Below are positions 52,770 through 62,331 of a stretch of DNA of 64,000 bases, piece by piece (the first letter of the stretch is position 1; each line of letters opens with the position of its first letter). The stretch lies in contig BQMF02000487.1 of assembly GCA_027922465.2 (NCBI GenBank), positions 62,001 through 126,000 of the forward strand, given 5' to 3'. The translations under genes and the position numbers were made by a program. The notes below the pieces were generated by a model that was given only the letters and a program-made list of their open reading frames with translations, did not search any database and was not told where the DNA came from. The DNA is from Turritopsis dohrnii. Taxonomy: Eukaryota; Cnidaria; Hydrozoa; Anthoathecata; Oceaniidae.

Positions 52770-53566
52770 TTGTTAATAGATGAACTATACTTTCTTTCAG
52801 AACTTACATATCATATACCCAAAGATGTGTAGGACTCAAATTTTCACAGGATAGATTTTTATTTTTGTAATGATTCCCATGCTTTCTGTCGGAAATCGTT
52901 AAGAATTGAGGAAAATTGCGTGTTTATCTATTTTCAGAACTATCAATTAATATTTATCATAATTAAAACAATTATAGCAGTCATAGATAGCTCATCTTAG
53001 GTAACAACAAAATGTACTGTCGGTTAACTCTTTAGAATTTGCAAAATTAAACTCAAAATAAAATTGGATAGTAACTTTATTTTTATTTCTTCTCCATTGT
53101 GAATGCAATCATAATTCATTGGTTGAGATAAAGGCCGTTAATTGATACTATAGCAACTGTTTCATGTGTGAATTTTCTTTCGTGATTAAATATTGTCCAT
53201 AATATGATTAATGTCGTCCAATTGCCAAAATTCCCCATGCTGAAAATACCCAACTGGAATGTTTTAGTGGTTTGAAGAGTTATGTTAATATTGATGTGAT
53301 GTTTTGTACTTTTTAAACTTCTTCGCTGTTTTTGTGACCGAGTTCTAAACTGGTAATTCATTTAAACGGAAAGAAACATATGCCGGAAGTTTTGGACTTG
53401 TCTTATTTTTATGGCCGAGACAAAAATCCATCGCGTCACACTGATATGGTCACACAATGGTAAAGGAAACCAACGGATGCTATGGAGAACGTGATCAGGC
53501 TTTCAGAGGAGAGGAAAATCCATGACGTCATCTTTAAAAGCCACTGCAATATCTTCATTTCCTTGT

Positions 53567-54058
53567 ACCGTTCCGTATATCCTTCTTATTCCCTAAATTC
53601 AAAATTAACTTATTAAACGCCCCCACCTCCTCCTCTGATAAGTCCCCGGGCGGTTATTAGAAAATAACAAATTTTCCTCAGCCTAGATCCAATCGCTTTA
53701 AGCTCCAATGCGTAATATAGGGAAATTGGGATTTACGGCATTTTTTATTAGCACGGGAGGGAAAAGCTAGTGGCCTACTCTAAATTTCCTCAGATAATGG
53801 ATTTAATTATTATTAGAATAATAATAGCAAAATAAAACCCGGAAATATGCGTGGCCCTCCACTAAAATTGATTGTTTACTGGATTCAAGCGTGGACAGTT
53901 CTCGATCGTGACATAATCAACAAAAATTCCGTTGTTGTGCTTTATCAATAGTAAATGATTTTGTTAACAATTTAATAACCACCCTACTCTTTTGAGAGCC
54001 CGTTAAATTTCGAAAAAATTTAATTAGCGCCCGGGCGGTTAATAGAGGAAATACGGGG
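53567..54058. mobile_element. MITE-like repeat of the CCGTATTTCC family (copy B)
   Basis: Positional counterpart of 13364-13835, with the same imperfect ends and internal GCGCCCGGGCGG block. Confidence 0.6.
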
Positions 54059-54277
54059 TAATTTCAATTACATTCGTGGATTGGCTCAACAACAAAATGT
54101 GGTTTAACACGTAATAACTTGATTATTTTTAATAAAAATAACATATTCATGTAAACAGCTTCTTCTTTACAAGGACTCCTACAGGCATATGTTCCTGAAA
54201 CGTAGGTGCCATTTTCTAATTATCATATCTAATACTTCCTCTACAATAATTTGATTTTTCTTTCCATAAAAAGTAAA

Positions 54278-56139
54278 CAAGATTTGCAAAAATGCGACTA
54301 TACATTTCCCCAAAGTTGCAAAACTTTTATCAAATATTATGTGTACATAGAAGACCATAAGAAAAGTGGTATAACTACCATCAACGCAAATAAAAATGCT
54401 GTCCATACTAACCAGGGTAGAATTCAATTTAATACCACAAAAGAACTTATTTCGAACTTATTATGAAATGAAGATATTCATGGTCATATGACATGGTTTC
54501 TCTTATCATTTTTGCTGAGGAGTTAAAAAAAGTTATGAGTTATGAGAAGTTATTATGGACAGAGCTAAAAATTGGAAGACCTAAATGCAACTAATATTTC
54601 CCCTTAAACAACTGAATATCAACAACTGCATCAATGTGTATAAGGTAAACTCATCATAATAAACGTATGATCTTCATTGCTGCAGAAGCTTGGCATCCTT
54701 TTACACAGTAATATCATGGCAAACAATGTAATTTAACAGAACACAGCTTTTCGTAACTCGTATTAAACTATTTTACAACATCATACAATGAAATTTGTTT
54801 ACAAGTTTACAAAAGAAGAAAAGAAAATTGTCAAACCTAATTTTAATACTACAGTCTAAGTATTAAAAATACTTTGGGGTAGACAGCAAATAACTATTAA
54901 AAACAATCAAAATTTGTACTGTGTAGCATTTCAAATTAGGACAAGAGTTATTTTCCAAAAAGAGATGGTCTTAAAAGTGACAATTCATAAAATTAAATTC
55001 AAGTATTCAGAATAAACATCTCAGTCACAAAAATATGTGGACACTCATTATTTACTATGTAATAAAAATGACTTTCGTAAATCAAAAATGAAAAAAACAA
55101 ACAGATTTTGGTAGTGAAAATACACATCCATAACCAAATCACTACGAAGCTAAAAAAAGAAATTTGAGTTCTGGTTTGATCTAATTTACAGGTTCTTATG
55201 TTGGATTGTGTTTTGATTTATGTTTGTTGTTTGTGGAAGGAAGTTGACAATATATATATATATTATATATTATATATATACGTTTTACAAAATAAGATAT
55301 CATAATACAGTATCAAAACAGTATGTGTAATAATGGAATTAATCCATAGTATCCAGCCTATCCAGGCCAGGGAAGCACATTCAACCAGGTTCTTTCAAGT
55401 TATTATCTGTCTCAATCCTGTGTATAAAAATATTGAAGTAATTGGTTTTCTGAACATCTTATTGAATATACGACATCACGTTTTTACTTGCTGTTTTTGT
55501 AATGTACTCTTTGAATTAACATAATTGGTCGAACTACTTGTTCTCCACGTATAAAAGGTTTCCCTTGTGGTGGCTGTACATCATGTGCGTGCTGTGTCAG
55601 TTCAGTTTGGCTATACATTCTGTAACATTATCCTGTCAAATGGATGTAAAATATAAATAAATCTTCAGCCTGTATTGATAATGAATTTTCGCCATTGCAC
55701 TGAAATCACAGCTTCAATGTTTTGCTGTTCCAAACATTTAACTACCAACCAATCATCCATAGCATCATTATTGTGATTGTTATCAACAAAAATAAAACAA
55801 TTTTTTTTCTGTATTTTACACGTTCATTAAAAAGTTTTTACCAAACCTTTCATAACAACACTGAACTAAAACGATTATTTCCATCATTTAACAACCTTTT
55901 ATCTTTTGAATCATTTTAAAAGCTGGCAGGAAAAGCAAAGTCTTCCACTGACCATCTGCACTGACTGAAAAAAAATGGCCCACTACTTCACTGTAGACTA
56001 GCCTCTATTCTTATCTACTTTGGCGGCTAGGTGAAAATTCAATACCGAACCGCGGCTATAAAAGTGAACGAAAAGGAGAAGAAGGAGGAGAAGGAAATGC
56101 CGGTGTTAACATATATTTCGCCCTATGGGGAAATATATA
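54278..56139. mobile_element. Repeat element with TATATATTTCCCC-type ends, copy 2
   Basis: Same ends and order as 30189-33169 without its nested MITEs: CAAGATTTGCAAAAATGCGAC at the left, CCCTATGGGGAAATATATA at the right. In copy A the flanks are joined at AAAAAGTAAAAAACTAAAAAG (near 14050). An AT microsatellite lies at 55250-55282. No coding region is recognised. Confidence 0.75.
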
Positions 56140-56408
56140 AAAACTAAAAAGTTAAGCGTGAATTTGTATAAAAGACTATGAAAGGACAGACTATGAAATT
56201 ATTCTCGAGTGTGATGATATAAATAGGAAAATGTTTTACGAAACTTCTTGTTAAGGTACGTTTCGGAAGTGAAAATATTTTTATCATTAGGACCTCAATT
56301 TTTACTCCGAACTTAGCCTCTTCCCAGTGTGCAAAATTGACAAAAGTCACTGCGAAGAAGAGCACTTTTATTGAAATTGTGTGGATAATTCTATAGAAAC
56401 TAACTCCT

Positions 56409-56756
56409 GATGACGATGATGTCAGAATCACCAACACCATTTCACGTAATCCCGAAAGCAACTGTAATGCCGAAATACAAGTAGATCCAGCATTCCGATC
56501 TCGAATCAGTTTCGACGTCGATTTAAAAAAGGAAGTCGTTCACGAAAAGTTAAAAGTTTCCTCGAAAGTGAAATTTACAAAAGACGAAGACGAGTTTTTG
56601 AGTAGAGGTATCTCCAAATATGGAAAAGGTCGCTGGAGCCTTATACTGAAGGATACTGAATACTCGTTTAACCCTTGTCGAAATAAAGACTCGCTCCGCA
56701 TGCGCGCAGAATCTATGGGATTTAAACGTAACACGAGCTCTTGTGTAAATTTATAA
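56409..56756 (+). pseudogene. C-terminal end of a second recombinase, with Myb/SANT domain
   Basis: 116 codons including the stop, open from the junction with duplicated host sequence. An acidic start (DDDDVRIT) leads to DVDLKKEVVHEK, then a Myb/SANT-like helix set: KFTKDEDEFLSRGI, KYGKGRWSLIL, RNKDSLRMRAESMGF. It is closest in shape to the telomere-repeat-binding type. The first 49 residues align with residues 508-556 of the gene at 62332-64000 (DVQLKREVVNEQ), at roughly one third identity, so it is the end of a diverged relative. It has no start codon and nothing upstream, so it is a fragment unless it serves as a 3' exon. Confidence 0.75.
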
Positions 56757-56806
56757 ATACTGATGATCTGTTATTTCTTCTGAAGGAAATACAAGATTCC
56801 CTAACA

Positions 56807-57346
56807 TTAGTTTTCAATCTCTTCCTCATCTCCGCCAAAACACTCTTGTGTTGAGATTTCACAACAACCACTATTTTGATCAATTTCCTCACCATCGTCT
56901 AAATCAACGTGAACACAATTTCTTAAACATTTTTTGAAGAAACTGAAAAATTTAAGGCTACCTATGTAACTCACAGGACATGATGTACTCTTCAAGCACA
57001 TGATCGTCCTCCATCGCAACGATCTGTTCAGAACTTCCTTCATTTGCTGTAATAATACCTAATAACAGACATAAAAATCAATATTAAGTACCTTCTATAA
57101 ACAGAAACAACAGAAGAAAAAAATAAGTGGCTACATCTAACCTTTCTCAATTTCTTCATCACTGTATTCGTCACTGTATGGCCACCACACTAACCTTTCC
57201 GTGAGCTCAGGTGGAGAGTCAAAAAGGCCCATCACAATATCCATAATGTCATCTTCATCACTGTACACATGTATCGGTGAGTTTAAATATTCCAATAGTT
57301 CTTCCTTATCAAAACTTTCCATGTTGTTGCCAGCGAAAGCGTACAT
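56807..57346 (-). CDS. Small acidic protein, unknown
   Basis: Exon 1 (57142-57346) starts at ATG and encodes a strongly acidic chain (MESFDKEELLEYLNSP, VYSDEDDIMDIVMGLFD, WWPYSDEYSDEEIEK). Exon 2 (56962-57046) continues in phase (MEDDHVLEEYIMSCEL). A third stretch ends at 56807 with VHVDLDDGEEIDQ and GGDEEEIEN. The last intron would be only about 40 nt, and a continuous alternative frame exists, so the exon structure is uncertain. Total is roughly 140 residues. No family is recognised. It is convergent with the Myb fragment and follows the helicase on the same strand, across the repeat array. Confidence 0.5.
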
Positions 57347-57546
57347 AAGCAGATGTTACAAAATGATGTTCCAATTTAAAGAATTAACATTAGTTCCCAG
57401 GTTATCAACGAATCGTAAGAAAATAATTGCTATTTAAAGTATCGTTGCGCGTTGCGTTATGCTTTTTGTTTATTTCAAGTTTATCATATTTTTCAGAATA
57501 TAAACCAACACCATCACCCTCACAAACCCGATGTTGTTACCGACAA

Positions 57547-58522
57547 AAAAGAATTTCTTGTAACGCGTTGTTACCCGTTGTAACGTGTTGTTACCAGTTG
57601 TTACACCTTACGGAAAACTAATGTTAGCCAGACAACGACGCGTCGTAATATCAATACGTCAAATAAAGGCGTCGACGGTATAGTGACGGCTCGTCACAAA
57701 CGACATTCATACGGCGTCGTTGATGACAAAATGATTGCTTGTTACGCGTTGTTACCCGTTGTAACGTGTTGTTACCGGTTGTTACACCCTACGGAAACAT
57801 AATGTTGGCGACTCAACGGCGTGTGTCAGTTGGCAGACAAAACTTATACTGTCAGACTATGTAACAACAGGTAACAACGTGTAACAACACGTAACAGTAA
57901 GTAACAAGCCCAATGAGTCGCCGACATAGACAACGACCCGTCGTAATATCAATACGTCAAGTAAAGGCGTCGACGGTAAAGTGACGGGTCGTCCCAAACG
58001 ACATTCAAACGACGTCGTTGATGACAAAATGATTGCTTGTTACGCGTTGTTACCCGTTGTAACGTGTTGTTACCGGTTGTTACACCCTACGGAAAAATAA
58101 TGTTAGCGACCCAACGACGTGTCTTAGTTAGCAGACCAAACTTATACTGTCAGAGTATGTAACAACAGGTAACAACGTGTAACAACACGTAACAGTAAGT
58201 AACAAGCCCAATGAGTCGCCGACATAGACAACGACCCGTCGTAATATCAATATGTCAAGTAAAGGCGTCGACGGTAAAGTGACGGGTCGTCCCAAACGAC
58301 ATTCATACGGCGTCGTTGATGACAAAATGATTGCTTGTTACGCGTTGTTACCCGTTGTAACGTGTTGTTACCGGTTGTTACACCCTACGGAAACATAATG
58401 TTGGCGACTCAACGGCGTGTCTCAGTTGGCAGACCAAACTTATACTGTCAGAGTATGTAACAACAAGTAACAACGTGTAACAACACGTAACAGTAAGTAA
58501 CAAGCCCAATGAGTCGCCGGCA
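57547..58522. repeat. 298-bp tandem repeats with facing GTTGTTAC / GTAACAAC arrays
   Basis: The phrase TGATGACAAAATGATTGCTT starts at 57721, 58019 and 58317, an exact 298-bp period; a shorter first unit begins near 57547 and the last is incomplete. Each full unit has GTTGTTAC three times plus near copies (TTGTTACGCGTTGTTACCC...). About 70 bp later come three GTAACAAC in the opposite orientation. A CG-rich stretch with GGCGTCGACGG and GACGGGTCGTC follows. Units are almost identical, so the array has been homogenised or is young. It lies between the helicase and acidic genes. Candidate origin, recombinase-binding or Myb-binding iterons; function is inferred. Confidence 0.9.
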
Positions 58523-58697
58523 TGGAAATATGTTGGAATGCCGATAGAGTACAGTAATGCCTTAATATACCAAATAGTTGTTCTTGTGTGCTTGGGATAA
58601 GAAAGTTTTAAAGTTTGAACAAGGGTGTATTTGGTGAAAATCTACTTTCAGGAATTTGGTGAGGGTATTAAAACAAATTATCTGTCATCGTCACTTA

Positions 58698-61600
58698 TTA
58701 TTCGTCATCTGAAATTACAATAGTTTCTTTTGTGGGATTACCAATCTTGTGCCTAGAGACTTGCCAAAATTTGACTTCCTCCTCGTCACTTGATAGAACG
58801 ATGTGCTCTGGCGCTGGTTCAGCAACAATAAAACGCTTCAATGGCTTTTGTTCAAAGGTTTCGTCTTCACTATCGGTAATGAGATTGACGCAATCCAACT
58901 GTTTAAGTGGTTGAAACAAAACATCTGGCTTCTTTTCGGAAGTTTCTTTCACATGGCAAGTACTGCCACTCTGCTGTGGTTGACTGTGTTCCACCGATGG
59001 AAAGCATTGTGGAAATCTTTCACAGAACAAGTCAAACTCGAATTCCTGACGACGTAATTTTTTCCGCAGCAGCCACGCGTCATAAAACGTATCCGATTTC
59101 GACCAGTTGTTACGAAATCGTATTTCATATCTGAAAGATAGTTAAACACTGTAAAAGCATGTATGTAACACTTTACTGTAAGTGATTTTGTTTTCTTTTT
59201 CTATAAAGATGGTTTTCTTACCGATTAATGTCATCTTCCTCAATTTCATCTTCCAAGATGCCGTAGTGGAAAAGTTCGTATACCTTCAACATGTACTGCA
59301 AATCATTTGGTTCCAAATTGCTATCAAATAGATGAAAATCCTTTGACCAGCGCGACTCATCTTCTCGATCTACCTGTAAGAACAAGCTGTCAATCTGCGA
59401 CTGCTCAACATCTGAAGTTCCCAACGCAGTACTTTCTGTTAACACAGGGCTTCTCTCTCGCGATATTGTTGTTGCTAAGTCATCAATTGTCAGCAGATCA
59501 GTGGCATCAAAATCAAATTCATTATAAACTGCACCTTCTTCAAACGGAGTTTGCACCGAGGAATTTGAACAGGATTCAAAAAGTGGTGTTTCCGACAATA
59601 TCTCAGCGCAATAATGGAAGACTTGCATGCAGTTTCTTCGTAACCAAGCTGAAACGAAATGTTTGAACGCCTGATCAAATAGCTTTAAAGAGATTTCGAA
59701 ACAAACTTGGTAACTTTCCAAACCTGTTATGCTGCTGTCTTTCTTTGGAAGTGTCTTGGTTTTGAAAACCACAAGTCTTCGATAAACAGCGTGCACATAT
59801 GATGACTGTTATGGAGTGTAAAGCAACTTCATCAGACTTACCCTGCAAAAGTCGCTTTGCATCTTCACAACACAGACTATCAGCTGTCCACTCATCCATG
59901 AATACAAGTTCTGTATCTTCGTTCACTAGGTGTCCAGAGAAACGTCCTTCTCTTACTACTCCGGCAATGTTGGCACTAGGAATGATTCCTGGAGAAAAAA
60001 CTCACAATAATTAATTATAAAATAAATCCATAAATAATCAGTAATAAGTAAAGCATCAATAATGTACCTTCAAATGGTGCAACCCAACTAGTTTTACCGC
60101 TTTCTGGTGGTCCTTCAAGCAATAGCTTCGGCTCTTTCATGGGAAATCTACCATGGAGAAGCAACTGGTAGTACTTTTGCAAAAATGACTTCCTCTCCAC
60201 AAAACTTGGAAAGCTGTTTGTTATTCCTGAAACAAAGTGACTTGTAGCAGTTATTGACGCAGCGACAGAAGATTTTACTAATAATAACTGAATGTATTTA
60301 CACACCTTCAACAAACGGCTTTGGATATGGCACCATGTTTCGGTCATAGTAATAGCGAACAAAGGCTCTTGGTGTACCTTTCAGTTCAGGATTGGTAACA
60401 AATCGTTTACCCGCAATGTCAAAACAAGTACCAAACGGCTGTACTTCGATGTAGTTGTGGTCGACAGGTAGTGGACGAATCAGCATGCAGGCCGGCTCCG
60501 AAAGGAGTTTTGTTACAGATGTGATGCAGGGTGTCAACACATCTGCAACATCTTGATTGCACAGACTCTTCAACAGGAACTCCTTGATCGTGCAACAGTG
60601 AACTGATGTGAACTTAGCTTCCTTAATCTTCTTGTACACGTGCCCACGACAAAGAGAAAGTCCTTTAGAGTCCATAAGACGCCTCAGCACATCCACTGCT
60701 ACACATATTTGACTTGTCGGATGCCTAGCCACTACAGCTGAAGATGTTTGACCTACAACAGACAGCAGATGCGAAGTTATTGGCTTTTAATGCACGTTAT
60801 CTTCAAAATTTGCTATGAAATTATCATACATACGTGGTGCATCGTCTATCAAATGTACAGACAAGCAAGTGAATTTTATTTCATCTAATGCCTTTAGAAT
60901 TTGTGCATGTGACTCACTATCCAGTGAAGAACACAAAACTAAGTTCACGGGTGATTTTATGATGGCATCGGAATCAACGTGTCGAGGCAACACGATGCTC
61001 TGGTCGAATGCGGCTCTCCTCAAAACATGAACATGCGAGTTTATTGCCATTTCGACAGCTTCCGTAGCGTTGTGGTCCTTTAACACTTGGTAAAGGGCAG
61101 CAGAATAGGCCTCCACAGTCGAACTTTTCCCTAATGCAAAAGAGTAAACGGTGTTTATGATGATATTCAAATACTTTTGTTCGGCTGGAACCTACCTCTA
61201 CTTTTGATTAACTTGCACGAAGATATGTTTAGTACTGCCGATAACAACCGCTTTATCAGTTTCCTCTCGAACTCGGTAATGCCAATTTCTGACGTATTGA
61301 CGGCAATCCAGAAAGACAAACCTGAAGCATAATAAAAAAAATATCAGATGTTCACTAAACTACATCGTTATGTAAAGCGTTTTGTAAATATTTAAATAGA
61401 ACTTTTAGTAAAGAACATGTACCTGGAATTGTTCCCGCGTCATCCTCATCCGACTCTTCCATGTTACTTTCACTATCTGAAAGTTGCTGTCGAGTTCGTT
61501 CCAACTTCTGTCTTTTCTTCCTTCTTTCTGCTTTCCGCCTCCACTTAGTCACAGCAGTTATGCACGAAAAAAAGGCAACAACAGAGATTTCTTGACGCAA

Positions 61601-61816
61601 CACACTTTGTATTTGCTCCCTTTTCAGCCATATATTTAACTCCGCAATTTCCATATCATTATTGTCCACCTCCCATAGCGCTCGCACAGCGGTAACGTAA
61701 TATTTTTTTGCAAATACCGGAACAATGAATGTCTTTAGTGCAGACTTTAATGTTTCGCTTCTCAAAGTTCGCTTAGGCGTGCACATGTTGATGCGAAATG
61801 AACAAGAAATTATCAA
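58698..61816 (-). CDS. Superfamily-3-type helicase of the element (8 exons; sensor region missing)
   Basis: Predicted ATP-driven replication helicase. Exons: 61423-61816, 61196-61321, 60834-61130, 60306-60752, 60068-60226, 59842-59988, about 59805-59222, 58698-59130. Introns are 65-101 nt, with consistent phases except between exons 6 and 7. Walker A GPPESGKT is at residues 460-467, Walker B LVFMDEW at 502-508, then EDAKRLLQG. Exon 7 resumes at VYRRLVVFKTKTLP, which fits the region after sensor 1; the sensor-1 part itself has no room in the remaining 36 nt and the frame changes. The N-terminal 420 residues are unassigned; exon 1 has a basic run then an acidic DSESNMEESDEDD. The C terminus has three SUMO-interaction-like motifs (VNLITDSEDE, HIVLSSDEEE, TIVISDDE). 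Either a decayed copy or a misread junction. Confidence 0.75.
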
Positions 61817-62331
61817 CTAACTTAACGTAGCTTTATACTTTTCACTCGTTAAGTTATTTACGGTGAATTTCATGCTCGGTTCCCCTTGAGAATAGATTTT
61901 CAGTGAACACAGAATGAACACAGCTTTAAACGCTTAATTGTTCTTTAATGATCTAATGTGTTCTTTATAAATAATGGTTGTACATTTCGTGCACTCTTGT
62001 TCCTTTGGGATTGACAGATTTGTTCCGTTCAGCGGAGAGTAAAACGGAGTGCCTGAAAACGACCTATTTGTTCCTGATAACGCGCTTAATTGTTAACAAA
62101 ATGTTCCGCTTTGCCGTTCTCATATTGTTCTCACTTATATGGACCAAACTATTCTGTTTTAAAGAGAACAAATGATTCTATTCTTCAAAAAGAATTGATC
62201 ATTCTTTGGTGGAAAGAACAAACAAATTACTCTCTTGTGATTCGTTAAACATTGTATAAAATGTTGACTGATGTTTAAAGAACAGAAATGACAAGGAGAA
62301 GAGAGGAATTAATCGATTACAAAATAAAAAG
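61817..62331. promoter_or_regulatory. Divergent promoter with TGTTC/GAACA array
   Basis: The 515 bp separating helicase and recombinase start codons. It holds 13 TGTTC/GAACA sites between about 61904 and 62346: two GAACA, then seven TGTTC spaced 21-39 bp (about 61938, 61959, 61998, 62030, 62069, 62102, 62126), then four GAACA. Roughly one would be expected by chance. A TATAAAA lies at about 62254, some 75 bp before the recombinase ATG, and TTTATAAAT at about 61965 on the helicase side. It may be bound by an element protein or a host factor; it could equally be the origin. Confidence 0.6.

Larger units (their letters stand above)
29533..56407. repeat. Segmental duplication, copy B, interrupted by insertions
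   Basis: Homologous to copy A (see 1-14350). Against A it carries extra sequence at 30189-33169, 33372-36567, 37143-39284, 39805-42194, about 45031-45100, 45296-45701, 48395-49555 and 54278-56139. Its right end at 56407 is abrupt: the host-like sequence stops at CTAACTCCT and helicase/recombinase-element sequence begins. Confidence 0.9.

Noticed and set aside
57541..58325. Possible CRISPR or telomere-like array; short open frames inside
   Set aside because: The period is 298 bp with both orientations of the 8-mer in each unit, and the frames are just repeat translations.
59307..59666. 119-codon plus-strand open frame
   Set aside because: Shadow of helicase exon 7; no domain.
60834..60990. 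HUH endonuclease motif (HVHV) in helicase exon 3 with a Tyr-Lys motif in exon 4
   Set aside because: Spacing is longer than usual and the flanking hydrophobic strand pattern is absent; too weak to claim a nickase domain.
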